The notes: generated by a model not told the origin, from the letters alone. A stretch of DNA of 64,000 bases from Muraenolepis orangiensis (GCA_027704905.1 CM051001.1:28748170-28812169), one strand, 5' to 3'. Shown: positions 42,684 to 55,795, counted from the first letter of the stretch. Numbers and translations are program-made.

Positions 42684-42775
42684 TGTGTGTGGGTGGGTGG
42701 GTGGGTGGGTGGGTGGGTGGGGGTGGGTGGGGGTGTGTGGGGTGTGTGTGTGTGTGTGTGTGTGTGTGGGGTGGG
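42684..42775. repeat. (GGGT)n / (TG)n
   Basis: GTGG x8 then TG x11. Confidence 0.9.
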
Positions 42776-42889
42776 GCCGGGTGTGAGTCTGTCATGGTTT
42801 TAGTATTCAACCACACACTAAAAGTCCCATTTTCTTGAACTCTGCTTTGGGACAGATATCACCAAATGAACGGCTATACAATGAGATCA

Positions 42890-43033
42890 TCTCTCTCTCT
42901 CCTTCTCTTTCTCTGTCTCACACTCGCTCGCTCTCTCTCCATTTCTCTCTTATTTCTCTCTATTAATCTCTCCCTCTCTTGTCTCTCTATCTCTCTCCAT
43001 TCCTCTTTCTTGTCTAACCTTCTCTCCCTCAAT

Positions 43034-43107
<74 letters not shown>
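42890..43107. repeat. (CT)n microsatellite
   Basis: Imperfect CT then a pure run at 43037-43106. Confidence 0.95.
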
Positions 43108-43108
<1 letters not shown>

Positions 43109-43557
43109 GAGTTAGAATTTAGAGTCGTTGACCCTCTCTTGTCCCTGTTCTGCAGTTGAAAGAAAATGATCGATAATGAACACGACTCACACAGCAGGGC
43201 TATGCTTCTCACTTAATCTAACGAGGTAACTTTATTAAACACTTTGTTTAACAGTTTGAATAATTTAACTACGGTTGACTTTATTTTACACCCGTAACTT
43301 CTAAACTCCATACTTGTTTTGGGTTATTTATACTTTTATACTTTTTATCGTTTAGATGTGTCTGCTGTGTGTCGATGTGTGGTTCATGTGAAGTTATGGA
43401 CTGTGAACTTCAGTCAATAGGAGTGAGTCAGACTTAAAGAGCAGTCAGGCTCAAAGTGATGCATCGGCTGTACAACACGGGAACCAAGGGAACCCTGCAC
43501 TTTAATATCGCTATCCTTTACAAACACATGTGCACTTAATAACGCTGCACAAACACA
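43108..43557. other. No feature seen
   Basis: A possible acceptor at 43770 (CCTTTACAG) opens a short frame, but the peptide does not match any 5-HT4 tail. Confidence 0.35.
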
Positions 43558-44010
43558 CGAGAGGAGAGGGAAGAGAGAAGGAGAGGTGGAGGGGGAGAGA
43601 AAAGAGGAAAGAGATGAGAGAGAGAGAGAGAGATAGGAGAGGTGTGGGAGGAGAGGAGAGGAGAGGAAAAGGAGGAAGAAGGAGGAGGAGGAGGAGGAGA
43701 GAGATGAGAGAGAAGGTGGATCCCCGGCCTGGGACTTCCTCTCCCGTACGCCGGTTGTCCTTTACAGTCCGATGAGCAACTTGAGATGTGTGGATGGAGC
43801 TTGTTTCTTCCCATGCTACTTTCTGTAGGTGTTTCAGTGTCTTTTTTTCACAGTCTTGTCATGTCCCTTGCCTACAAATTCTCCAGGGGGGAAGGAGGGG
43901 AGGATATTGGTGAGGAAAGGGTGGGGAGGAGAGAAGTTAGGAATAGAATAAGAGGAGAGAGGAGGAGGAATTCATGGTACTGGAGAAGGAGCAGAGAAAA
44001 CGCAGAAGAG
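43558..44010. repeat. Purine-rich tracts
   Basis: GAGAGGAG and GGAGGA runs at 43558-43710 and 43880-43985. Confidence 0.8.
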
Positions 44011-44299
44011 GGGCGTTGAAAGGAATGGAAACCAGAGGACAGAATGAAATCTCGATTCTTTCTGGTTTCTAAACCAGGAGACATTCAGGCTCTGAGAACG
44101 TAGCGTCTGGCCTTGTGTTGGTTTAACGTCTACTGAAGTCTGTGGTCCTCCACACCCCCTCTTCCCAACATGATGGATGGTGTAGTGGAGAAGGAATCTG
44201 GTGCCTCATGCCTCATATTCATGTCAGATTGGATGTCAGCCTGGATGTGAGAGGACGCTGGCGTCTTTGTTCGCCGCTTCTCCATCTGAGATTTGAATT

Positions 44300-45199
44300 A
44301 AATTTTAACATAGTTTTAGCTAGTTTTAACGTCTGACTTTTGTCCTGCATGGACTGTTGGCTTTTATCTAGCTCCCCCTGCTACGTTTTTATGGTGGTTA
44401 CATACCTGCTACACCAGCTAATGTAGCAGCTAGCTACACCGGGCTCCTGTTCCAGGCAAGGTCCGTCTCACTGCTGCCAGCTGCCGCCGCTGCTGTTGGG
44501 CCATCTCCTGACAGCTTGTAATGTTGTGCTTCCATCTGCCCGGTGGGACCACCACTGCTACAGAGGGTTTCATTCTGGACGGCCGTTCAGCTGTCCACCT
44601 CTCCGGTTTGCTGCTAGCTAGCGGCCTCCTCGGCTCGTCATCTCGGCTCGCCATCTGCCCTGGTGGCACCGCCACTGCTGTACGGCCCTTCAGCTGTCCG
44701 GCTTGGACAGCTACCTCTCTGGTTTGCTGCTAGCTAGCGGCCTCCTCGGCTGGTCCCTGCTGTGGTTAGCCTGCCTTGGCTAGGACCACAGCACAGCAGC
44801 CTTGTCAACACTCGTCCCCCAGCATCTAACCTGGACATTTCTAGATCCGTCTCTGCTGATCGACCACTGAGATCCCTTGCAGCCTCTCAGCTGTCCCGGA
44901 GCGGTTAGCCCTAGTTGGCTGTGATAGCATTTCTCAGTTTGTCAGCAATTAACTTTGGGCAGCTAGTGTCAAGCTAGCTGTGTTGGCCCGCTTCGAGATG
45001 CTAAGGTACTCCACTTCACAGCTTCTCAAACTTAACACACTTCATCAATCCACCTCTATGAATCTCCGTCATCAAGCACCTTGGACTGCTGCGCTGACCC
45101 ATATACATCCATAGAGGTTCACGCAGATAATTAGTTTACAACTCAGATCACTCACGTTGATCAAAGCAAACCAGCCCGCCCAGACCCAATCACATCTCA
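44300..45199 (+). mobile_element. Probable 5' region of the L2-like LINE
   Basis: Contains an internal duplication of about 150 bp: GGTTTGCTGCTAGCTAGCGG and CATCTGCCCKGTGG each occur twice (44520-44755). It runs directly into the endonuclease frame at about 45190. Assignment as LINE 5' sequence is inference from position. Confidence 0.4.
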
Positions 45200-45840
45200 A
45201 ATTTGCACTTTTTAACACCCGATCCCTAAACACTTAAGGCCCCATTCTCAATGAATGTATCATGACAATAAACTGGCCTTTTCTGTTTAACTGAAACCTG
45301 GCACAAACCATCAGAATATTTCACTCTCAACCAATCTGCACTTGCTGTATGCACCTATATGGACAAACCAGGATGGGCACGGCCACGGCATAGACAATCA
45401 ATAAAAAACAGCACAATATCCATTCCCCTCCCCCCCGCCCCCCCCCCCCCTTTCGAACATCTTGCTTTTTAACTGTCTGGTCCAAAACCTATTGTCACTA
45501 CTGTCATCTACCGTCCCCTCAAACCAAACCCCTCATTTCCCTCTGACCTATCCGAATTCAGCTCTGTGCCATTTCTCCATCTATTCTTCTACTCAGTGAC
45601 TTCAATATCCATGTCGACTCTCCTGACTGCAAAACTACAATATAACTATTTGACATTGTAAACTATTTCAACATCACTCAACACATTGATTTCCCCACCC
45701 ATAGAAAAGGACACACACTGGATCTGGTCTGCACCTCTGGCATCACCATTTACAACCTCACCAGCACTGACCTCACAATCTGTGGGCCGCCAAATAGAAG
45801 ATTTGCCAATAAAACCGGACTCACTGTTTACTTGAAAGAC
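45200..45840 (+). pseudogene. L2-like LINE endonuclease fragment
   Basis: Broken frames encode LKFALFNTRSLN near 45200, VIYRPLKPNP near 45505, a SDFN-type core (from GTGACTTCAATATCCATGTC at 45596) and HIDFPTHRKGHTLDLVC near 45680-45735. These are typical landmarks of an APE-type endonuclease of L2-related LINEs. Stops and shifts show it is dead. The sequence then changes abruptly near 45850. Confidence 0.7.
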
Positions 45841-45849
45841 CCTAATGGA

Positions 45850-47010
45850 CAAACAAACAAGTAGAAGTGAGGACACCCTGCCCGGAGGATGCCCGGGGCC
45901 CCTTTCCGGAGCCAGGCCCGGAAAGAGGGCCCGTCAGCGAGCGCCTGGTGGCCGGGTTAGCCACGGAGCCCGGTCGGGCATAGCCCGAAAAAGCAACGTG
46001 GCCACTTCTCCTTCCCGCGGACCCACCACCTACGGGAAGAACTGCTGGGGTCGGGTGCACTGCCAGTTAGGAGGCAGTGAAGGCAGGGGGCCTCGACGGA
46101 CCAAACCCAGCCAACAGAGACTGGCTTTGGGGACGTGGAATGTCACCTCTCTGGGGGGGAAGGAGCCTCAGCTTGTGCGGGAGGTGGAGTGCTACCAATT
46201 AGATCTGGTGGGGCTTACCTCTACGCACAGCACTGGCTCTGGAACTAAACTCCTGGATAGGGGTTGGACTCTTTCCTTCTCTGGAGTTGCGGCTGAGTGC
46301 CGCTTTGTTGGAGTTTACCCGGGTGAACTGGGAACGTCTGGTGGATGCCCCTGTCCGGGAGACCTTCGGGCATATCTGTGGAGGCTGGGGGCATTGAGCC
46401 AGAGTGGTCATTGTTCAAAGCTTCTATTGCCGAAGCTGCGGTTGAGAGCTGTGGCCTCAAGGTCATTGGTGCCTCAAGGGGCGGCAACCCTCGGACTTCG
46501 TGGTGGACACAGGTGGTCAGGGAAGCCGTCCGGCTGAAGAAGGAGGCCTTCCGGGCTATGTTAGCCTGTGAGACTCCGGACTCAGTTGCGAGGTATCGAC
46601 AGGCCAAGAGGATGGCAGTCTCGGCTGTAGCGGAGGCAAAGCAGCGGGTGTGGGAGGAATTTGGAGAAGCCATGGAGAAGGACTTTCAGTCGGCACCAAA
46701 GCGTTTCTGGCAAACAATCCGGCGCCTCAGGAGGGGGAAGCATGGATCCATCCAAGCTGTGTACAGTAAGGGTGGGATATTGCTGACCTCATCTGAGGAC
46801 GTGATCGGCGGTGGAAAGAACACTTTGAGGAACTTCTTAACCCAACTACACCCTCAATGGTAGAGATAGAGCTGGAGGATGAAGGACGGCAAACATCAAT
46901 CTCCCTGGAGGAAGTCACTGCGGTAGTCAAACATCTCCGCAGTGGCAAAGCCCCAGGGGTTGATGAGATCCGTCCAGAAATGCTAAAGGCTCTGGGTGTT
47001 GAGGGGCTGT
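45850..47010 (+). pseudogene. Second LINE fragment (APE-type, possibly RTE-like)
   Basis: Encodes LALGTWNVTSLGGKEPQLVR (46110-46170, endonuclease start) and YQLDLVGLTSTHSTGSGT. It has a deletion near 46330, then RVWEEFGEAMEKDFQSAPKR and FWQTIRRLRRGKHGSIQAVY (46650-46770), and LRSGKAPGVDEIRPEMLKAL (46937-46996) from the start of the reverse transcriptase. It is frame-broken at about 46330, 46810 and 46860. It stops just after GVEGLSWMT near 47020 without the RT catalytic core. Confidence 0.75.
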
Positions 47011-47560
47011 CATGGATGACGATGGTTCCATCGTCACCCCCTCCACCCATGTCCGCAACCTCGGCATCATCCTCGACCCCACCCTCTCATTCGTACCGCA
47101 CGTCAACCACATCACCAAAACTGCCTTCTTTCACCTCCGGAACATTGCCCGCCTCCGCCCCTCCCTGTCCCTTCATGCTGCTGAAACCCTCATCCATGCC
47201 CTTATAACCTCCAGACTCGATAACTGCTACAGCATCCTCTACGTCTCACCCAACACAATCCTCAAATAGCTCCAATAAGTCCAGAACTCTGCTGCCCGTC
47301 TGCTTAACCTCCACCCGTCGCTGAGATCACATCATTCCTGTCCTCCACAACCTCCACTGGCACCTGGGTAAACACAGGATCAACTACACAATCCTGCTAT
47401 CCTACAAAGCCCTAAATAACCTCTCTGACCTCCTCCCCCATCACACTCCTTCCCGTTTGCCTCAGCTTGATAGTCCCCAGGACCGAGCTCCGGACCTGGG
47501 GCGGGACAGGGCCTTGTCAGTTGCTGCACCCTCCCTCTGGTATCTCTCATATCCCCTATC
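47011..47560 (+). pseudogene. L2-like LINE RT 3' end
   Basis: Encodes STHVRNLGIILDPTLSFVPH, FHLRNIARLRPSLSLHAAET and LIHALITSRLDNCYSILY (47050-47245), then after stops NSAARLL and a decayed WLP-type region. This is the segment after the RT core in L2-like elements and likely belongs with 45200-45840. Confidence 0.75.
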
Positions 47561-47872
47561 CCATGACTCAAAATGTTCTTATTTCTTATTTGTCTTATTT
47601 TAAATATAAATATCTATTCAATTATTTTACTGTGTGTGTAATTTGACTCTGTCCGTAAAGGGCTTTGAGTATTCAGAAAATTGCTGTATAAACAGAATGT
47701 ATTCTTCTAATTATTATTATTGTTCCGTCGTCGTCTTGGCAACAGTGAACCAATCAAATGCCCACCCTGCTACTGTTAATCAATCAATCAGGGCGTTGGC
47801 ACATTGAACTGTAGCCAATGTTTTACAGTTCAGAAATATGAAGGATTAAATGCTCACAAACGTTTATGCAAT

Positions 47873-47874
<2 letters not shown>
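47561..47874. other. Probable LINE 3' UTR then unique DNA
   Basis: GTAAAGGGCTTTGAGTATTC near 47656 resembles a LINE-type tail. No gene. Confidence 0.4.

Positions 47875-47956
<82 letters not shown>
47875..47956. repeat. (CA)n microsatellite
   Basis: About 41 CA units. Confidence 0.95.
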
Positions 47957-47959
<3 letters not shown>

Positions 47960-48542
47960 ATCAATAACAAATGTAATTTTTGGACATAAAAACAACATGT
48001 TCACAAGATTACATTTTGATGGAGATTTATTTAACATTTAGAATAACATCATTTGTTTTAAATGGCTCAACTTCAATTGTCTGTTTGAAATGGGCCAACA
48101 TAGTTACACCCATGGTAGTGTTTATCAATGGGTTTTTTTAATTGTAAAGCTTAATACATCCAAATGCTTCAAGTTCCTGAATTCAAATGCTGGGATCATT
48201 TTGAAGATTGAAGTGAAGAATCCCAAACTTTTTTTAATGACTCCCATGAAAGTCAAAGCGCCCTGCGGACTAATTTAGGACTCTGAAGACCGTTGATCCA
48301 GAACCTTCTGCTCAATCCGTTACGCTAGATAGACAGACAGCGGACACAGCGCTTGAGGAGCAATCGGAGAGTGAAGCCGACTGGTTCATTCACTTAATTG
48401 AAGGTTGTGATGGATGTGAAGTGGAAGGATGGTGTGTGTGCAGATGTTGCTGTAGCCGTCCCAGTCAAACACAAATGAAACCAACTCAAACAACTGTACA
48501 CATGATCAAGACAATCAGAGATAAGGCACTGCCACCCTTCCC
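47957..48542. other. No feature seen
   Basis: AT-rich intronic sequence. Confidence 0.4.
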
Positions 48543-48698
<156 letters not shown>

Positions 48699-48809
48699 TC
48701 CCCATCTCCCCTTTTCCTCTCAGTGTGTGTGTGTCCTGGTGTGCGTGTCCTGCAAGACTGATTATTTGTTTTGTTGTAATAGATTTCATCTGAAGCAGAA
48801 TGACACAGT

Positions 48810-49105
<296 letters not shown>

Positions 49106-49309
49106 TTATGTGCGTGTCTATCTGAACACTTGCATTGTAATTCCTGCGTTTGGTCTGGATTTTGTTTTGTGGAAATAAACAAACACTGGTCAACACAGGA
49201 AGCCCAGCTCCACGGCATTCTGGGTAACAAAAACCTGTTGTCAGTGTCTGGTTTACTTCCTGTTTCAAACATTATAACTGTCACTCTAACACATGCTCAG
49301 TGCCACCTG

Positions 49310-49311
<2 letters not shown>

Positions 49312-49361
<50 letters not shown>

Positions 49362-49460
49362 AATGTGTGTGTGTGTGTGTGAACAATGCAACATGTGTAA
49401 CCCCACATACAAACGTGATGCTTGTGTGTGTGTGTGTGTGTGTGTCTGTGTGTGTCATCT
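49312..49460. repeat. (CT)n then short (TG)n runs
   Basis: CT at 49312-49359, TG at 49365-49380 and 49424-49445. Confidence 0.95.
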
Positions 49461-49670
49461 GACCCAGGGGGTGCGTTTGATTCGTTGGTCAGGGCTTGAC
49501 GACTCTTTGGCTCTGAAGCACAGAAAGAGAACCCTCCTCTGGGACAGAGCTCCATTCGCGTCAGCACCTCCCCTCTGGGGATGGCAGAGATCCAAACCTA
49601 AAGCCCCACCCTACCACCTCTAGCCTGACCCTGTAGCAAGGCTGTTGATGTTTAACGGCTTAGCTTGTTA

Positions 49671-49822
49671 GTGTGGTTGTACTGGGCAGCTCCCAGTGTC
49701 ACGCACACACATACTCACGTACACACGCAAAGACACGCACACACACACACACACCATACGCACATACACACGCAAAGACACACACGTACACACGCACACA
49801 CCCACGCACCTGCATATGTACA

Positions 49823-49868
<46 letters not shown>
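49671..49868. repeat. Single 48-bp unit fragment joined to CA repeats
   Basis: GTGTGGTTGTACTGGGCAGC then TCCCAGTGT (49671-49699) matches the variant unit at 1003-1023. It is followed directly by imperfect and then pure CA to 49868. Confidence 0.85.
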
Positions 49869-49869
<1 letters not shown>

Positions 49870-49919
49870 ATCTCCGTCTTGCTCTCTAATTTCCCTGGAT
49901 ATGAACTAACCTTGTTGTT

Positions 49920-50667
49920 CCCTCACCCTCTCTCCCCTCCCTTATCTCTCTCTTTCTTATTCTGTCTATTCCCTACTCTTTTCCCTCCTCTCCCTCCCTA
50001 TCTCATATATATCTGTTTGCCTAACCTTTCCCTTTGTCCTTCATCTCGCACCTTCCATTTGTTCTCTCTGTCGGTCTGTTTGTGTTCATCTGATTCTCCT
50101 TTTCTGCGTCCTGTCCCTCCTTCGTCCCATCATCGCTACTTTCACCCCCCCCCCCCCCCCCCCCCCGTTCACCGCCCTCACATCCTTAATGCTCCCACTC
50201 CTATCCTTTCCTCTGCTCCTCCTCCTCCTCCTCCTCATCTCCCTCTCCTTCTCTCTTCCTCCTCTATTTCCTCTCCTCCTCTTCCTCTCATCTTCCCTCC
50301 CTCCATTTCCTCCTACTCCTCTCGTCCTCTTCTCTCTTCCGCTCCCCCTCCCTCTCTCCCTCTCCTCCTCCCTCTCTCCCTCTCCTCCTCCCTCTCTCCT
50401 CTCCTCCTCCCTCTCTCCCTCTCCTCCTCTTCCTCTCCTCCTCTCTTCTTCCCTCCCTCCATTTCCTCCTCCTGCTCTCATCCTCTTCTCTCATCCGCTC
50501 CTCCTCCCTTTCTCCATCTCCTCCTCTGACTCTCCTCCCCCTTTTCTCTCCTCTCCTCATCATCTCCTCCCGGTCTCTTCTCCTCCTCCCTCTCTCCCTC
50601 TCCTCCTCCTCTCCTCTCTTCCTCCCTCTCTCCCTCTCCTCCTCTCCTCCTCTCCTCCTCCCCCTAG
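49920..50667 (+). repeat. 750-bp pyrimidine tract leading to htr4 exon E
   Basis: Almost entirely C/T on the + strand, CTCCTCTCC units with a C run at 50145-50166. It ends CCTCCTCCCCCTAG at the exon E acceptor (50666-50667). Confidence 0.9.
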
Positions 50668-50731
50668 TGGCTGCTCCTCTGCTTCCAAGCTGCTCCTGTG
50701 GTTCTGCAACACCAGGCCTGTGCCTGTCTAG
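50668..50731 (+). CDS. htr4: htr4 exon E: alternative C-terminal tail, 5-HT4(g)/(e) type
   Basis: The first base completes a codon with AA from exon D (AAT, Asn). The rest reads GCSSASKLLLWFCNTRPVPV and a TAG at 50729-50731. The human 5-HT4(g) tail is SGCSPVSSFLLLFCNRPVPV, so length, hydrophobic core, Phe-Cys-Asn and the terminal RPVPV all agree. The acceptor is AG at 50666-50667, and phase 2 matches the donor at 37159. A second donor-like GAG|GTACAC follows the stop at 50734. The tail ends in a hydrophobic residue, which could allow a PDZ-type contact; that is inference. Other human tail types (a, b, c) were not found in the window. Confidence 0.88.
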
Positions 50732-50733
50732 AG

Positions 50734-50735
<2 letters not shown>

Positions 50736-50790
<55 letters not shown>

Positions 50791-50814
50791 ACACACACAC
50801 ACCACACACACACA
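50736..50814. repeat. (CA)n microsatellite
   Basis: CA with two slips, starting 5 nt after the exon E stop. Confidence 0.95.
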
Positions 50815-51185
50815 CGGTATAGTAGTTACTGTGAACATAACCGTCTGGGCTAGGAGTCTAGTGTGTGTGTGTGTCGTATATTTACTGTATATCTCGTCTA
50901 GTCTAGTGTGTGACCACAAACCAAGCCAGCTGCTTCATCCTCGTCCTCCTTCAACGTCCACTTCCACCCGCCGCGGGGCGCCAGTTTGTTGCCGACGGCA
51001 GCGCCATTTCCAGAGTTATCAGCGAATGGTAACGTCATAGCTCTTTAAATGGTACTGCCGTAGGCACGCAACTAACCAGCTTCACATGTGTGATACCTGT
51101 GAGAATCCACTGGCAACCCCGACAACCCCAACACGTGACAAGGGAGCTTGAGTGTGTTATACCCTTCTTAACAATAGATCCTTAT
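50815..51185. other. No gene recognised
   Basis: Either 3' UTR of the exon E isoform or downstream sequence. No clear AATAAA seen here. Confidence 0.35.
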
Positions 51186-51425
51186 CTGTGTCGGCAGTAT
51201 CTCAGGAGGTAGAGCGGCTTGTCTGGTCAACTGTAAGGTTGGCCCCTTCAATCCCCCAGCTCCTCCTCCTAGCAAAGTGTCCAAGAGGTGTCCCTGAGCA
51301 AGACACCCTAACCCACTCACTGCTCCTCACCGCTCCCGCTCCAGTCGCTGTATGAATGGGTGAGTGTGAGGCAATAATTGTATTAAAGCGCTTTGGGTTA
51401 AAAGCGCTGTATGAATGCAGACCGT
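51186..51425 (+). mobile_element. tRNA-derived SINE, copy 4
   Basis: Begins GTCGGCAGTATCTCAGGAGG, with a decayed B box (CCCTTCAATCC), body CCTGAGCAAGACACCCTAAC and tail AAAGCGCTTTGGGTTAAAAG. Confidence 0.8.
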
Positions 51426-52074
51426 TTACCATTTCCTGTAAAAAATATATATATATCTCCAGCTTTATTGTTTTGTGTGGCTGGATGGATGGTGCTGACA
51501 CCCAGCACTCCAGGGTTCCACGTCTGGTTCTGGAGACTCCCGCAGGGACAGACTGATGGATGTATGAGGATTTAGTGTCTCAGAGCTGACCCGTTCCTCC
51601 ATCAGAAGATCAAACTCTCCATCATACCGCTACACGCCTTACTGTACACACACCACGTCCTCGTGATGAATGGGACTGTGTAGGTGTGTGTGTGTGTGTG
51701 TGCGTTACAGAGCTGGACCGCGGGGAAGTGGAGGTCAATAGAGAACCAATAACCAATAACAAACTTCGTCACTCGCAAATACTGCAGCACTTAGTCTTCT
51801 TATGGGTTAATGTTTTGCGTGTGTGTGTTCATGTGCTAGTGTGTGCATTCCTATACACGCCTTTGTGTGTTCAATGCTGCGTTACTTTTAAAGGACCTTC
51901 TAAACACAAAGACTTTGTGTGGCAGTAAATCGTTTTGTTTGACAGAGCTAATATTTGACTAACAGTATATGGGGCTTAGATTTCTAGAGAAGCCCAATAT
52001 TTACAGGTCCGGGTGGCCGGCTCCATATCCTGTCATCAGTATGCAGAGGGATGTTGTGGTGACCGCACTTTGCT
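51426..52074. other. No gene recognised
   Basis: Short TG run at 51683-51701; otherwise nothing. Confidence 0.4.
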
Positions 52075-52340
52075 CTTGGTAAATGGACATTTATATAGCG
52101 CTTTTCTAACCAATGGTTACTCAAAGTGCTTTACAAGTCATGCCATTCACTCATTCAACCACCAACGGAGTCAGCCATGCAAGGAGACAGCCAGCACGTC
52201 AGGAGCAGTTAGGGTTAGGGTGTCTTGCTCAAGGACACCTCGACAGCTTTTGCAAGGAGGAGGTGGCAGGGATCGAACCAGCGACCTTCCAGTTGTGAAG
52301 GAGGCGACCGCTCTACCTCCTGAGCTATACTGCCGCCCAT
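52075..52340 (-). mobile_element. tRNA-derived SINE, copy 5 (minus)
   Basis: Reverse-oriented: TTATATAGCGCTTTTCTAAC, GTGTCTTGCTCAAGGACACC, GGATCGAACC and CTCCTGAGCTATACTGCCGC. TGGTAAATGG at the tail edge is a variant end. Confidence 0.9.
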
Positions 52341-52581
52341 GCTCTTACTTAAGATCAACATATTCTAAAATCACCCTGTCATGCTGACAGGGTGTGTCAG
52401 GGTTGAACACCCCAGGCAGCAGTGGGTGTGACCAACGGCGTGTGTGTGATTGGATCAGAACAGATACTTTTGTACGTTCTCCTCTCGCTTGGTAACTAAG
52501 TTACTCTGAACTCCGGCAGAACTCCCACTTCCCCAGCTAATCCACTTACGATGCCGGCGGTCGCCACTATCTCCGCGGTCT

Positions 52582-52608
52582 GTGTGTGTGTGTGTGTGTT
52601 TGTGATCA

Positions 52609-52657
<49 letters not shown>

Positions 52658-52729
52658 ACACCAATCACACACACCATACACACGCAGACTCACACACACA
52701 AACCCACGCCAAGCAAACACATGTGTGTA

Positions 52730-52770
<41 letters not shown>

Positions 52771-52917
52771 ACTTTACCTTTTGATCGTGTCTCCACACAT
52801 ACAAATATAAATACACACAGACTGTCGTACACTCGAACAAACAAACAACCCCACACAATGTTCGCCACCTGTTGAGATGAAAGGCTGATAAACAGAGTCA
52901 CACACACACTCACATGC

Positions 52918-52950
<33 letters not shown>

Positions 52951-52975
52951 CGCACAGAGATGCCAGGATTCAGAC
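52582..52975. repeat. TG and imperfect CA repeats
   Basis: TG (52581-52600) followed within 10 bp by CA (52612-52650), then diverged CA to 52950. TG and CA can fold back. Confidence 0.9.
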
Positions 52976-53068
52976 AAAAACGTTCAACTAATTCAGACAT
53001 AAATATGGAAATCTAAAACGTCTAAATGTCCCTCTCAGGTTTCTGGTATGAAGGTACGTTACTTGCTT

Positions 53069-53294
<226 letters not shown>

Positions 53295-53429
53295 GTCACC
53301 TCTCGTTGTTGCCCCCCACCCACTTCCCTACACAAGAGGACACGGGTGAACCACCACATACTGCAGCCTGTTCAACCATTTCTCACTGCTCTAACGGGGA
53401 CGTTGAATGTCTTATCAAGAGTGTGTGGA

Positions 53430-53520
53430 GTGCTAGTTTGGTATCTTGCCAGTTGAATCAGCCTCATTTGGCCTCAGTCTATTACTTGACTATTAAGAGA
53501 CTCACTCACTGACTCACTCT
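53430..53520 (+). repeat. Degenerate 45-bp minisatellite unit
   Basis: AGTTGAATCAGCCTCATTTG then GCCTCAGTCTATTACTTGAC resembles one decayed 45-bp unit. It is followed, as at sites 1 and 2, by CTCACTCACTGACTCACTC. Confidence 0.55.
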
Positions 53521-53550
53521 GTCTCAATCACTCTTTCGCTCATTCCTCTC

Positions 53551-54513
<963 letters not shown>

Positions 54514-54714
54514 CTGGGAGTGAATGGCGGAACGCAATTTTTTTTGTATTAAGTATATTTAAGTATTTGTTTCCTTTGTTATTTCTGGATAAAAGATTGC
54601 TCTTTAAGGACTTTTCAGAGTTTATCAGTTGTCCCGAGGGTGCACACCGGCTTTTTGCTGGGTGCAAGACATCTCGAGGAGTGTAGTTTAGTGGTCGGAG
54701 AAGTGGTTGTGATA

Positions 54715-55263
54715 AGAGACACACTGATACTTCTTCTTCCACGAAGCACACCTGCTAAGAATGTAATCCTGTCAAATGTCCCACATTAAGGGTGGTCTCA
54801 TTGAACGTGAATTATCCCGCTATGGAAAGATGATGTCTCCGTGAAAGAAAATTCCTCTCGTTGTAAATCGCCCCTTGTAAAACACCTGCTGTCCTTTAGA
54901 AGACACGTCTACATTGTTTTAAAGAATGGCCAGGATGAGCTCGACCTAGTGTTGAAATTCAGGGTTGATTATTTTGTGTTTGCTACTACTGACACAGTGA
55001 TTAAATGTTTTGAATGTGGTAAACGTGGGCATATAGTGTGCGATTGTCCAAAAAAGAAAGGTGGAAGTGGTTATCAGCAAGGCTCAGGTTCAGATCGGAA
55101 TGGGACGGCTGCGGCTGGGTCTGACCCCTCCCACAGCTGACTTGCATCTTGCATCCGTTTCTGATGCAACTGATCCCCCTGCAGCTGAAACTGATGTAGC
55201 GGAATCTCCTGCATCTGCATGTTAATGCGACCAATATCCTGGTAGCTGATCCTCATGTGCCTG
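54715..55263 (+). pseudogene. LINE ORF1-like fragment with CCHC zinc knuckle
   Basis: Broken frames give VILSNVPH (about 54765), CKSPLVKHLLSFRRHVYIVL (54862-54920) and a knuckle CFECGKRGHIVCDCPKKK (55009-55062; spacing C-X2-C-X4-H-X4-C). This combination is typical of ORF1 proteins of L1/Tx1-type fish LINEs rather than of retroviral gag. The frame is broken just upstream of 54841 and ends at 55138. Confidence 0.7.
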
Positions 55264-55795
55264 GTTGTTCTGCTGCTGACCCTCCTGCTGCTGACCCTCC
55301 TGCTGCTGACCCCCCTGCTGCTGACCCTCCTGCTGCTGACCCTCCTGCTGCTGACCCCCCTGCTACTGACCCCCCTGCTGCTGACCCTCCTGCTGCTGAC
55401 CCCCCTGCTGCTGACCCTCCTGCTGCTGACCCCCCTGCTGCTGACCCTCCTGCTACTGACCCCCCTGCTGCTGACCCTCCTGCTGCTGACCCTCCTGCTG
55501 CTGACCCTCCTGCTGCTGACCCCCCTGCTGCTGACCCTCCTGCTGCTGACCCTCCTGCTGCTGACCCCCCTGCTGCTGACCCTCCTGCTGCTGACCCTCC
55601 TGCTGCTGACCCTCCTGCTGCTGACCCTCCTGCGGCTGACCCCCCTGCTGCTGACCCTCCTGCTGCTGACCCCCCTGCTGCTGACCCTCCTGCTGCTGAC
55701 CCCCCTGCTGCTGACCCTCCTGCTGCTGACCCCCCTGCTGCTGACCCTCCTGCTGCTGACCCCCCTGCTGCTGACCCTCCTGCGGCTGACTCCCC
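55264..55795 (+). repeat. 15-bp minisatellite in LINE ORF1 region
   Basis: About 35 copies of CTGCTGCTGACCCTC / CTGCTGCTGACCCCC. It is a multiple of three and stop-free in several frames, so ORF1-derived sequence stays open across it (Ala-Ala-Asp-Pro-Pro in one frame). Two unit types alternate irregularly. Confidence 0.95.

Noticed and set aside
43771..43830. Frame after CCTTTACAG as another htr4 C-terminal tail
   Set aside because: Acceptor and phase are possible, but the peptide has no similarity to known 5-HT4 tails.
53395..53445. GDVEC-like frame as the 5-HT4(b) tail exon
   Set aside because: Only four residues match, there is no AG acceptor in place, and the region fits a decayed minisatellite unit better.
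55009..55062. CCHC knuckle as retroviral gag
   Set aside because: The surrounding residues fit LINE ORF1, and ORF2-type ends follow. No LTR or protease is seen.
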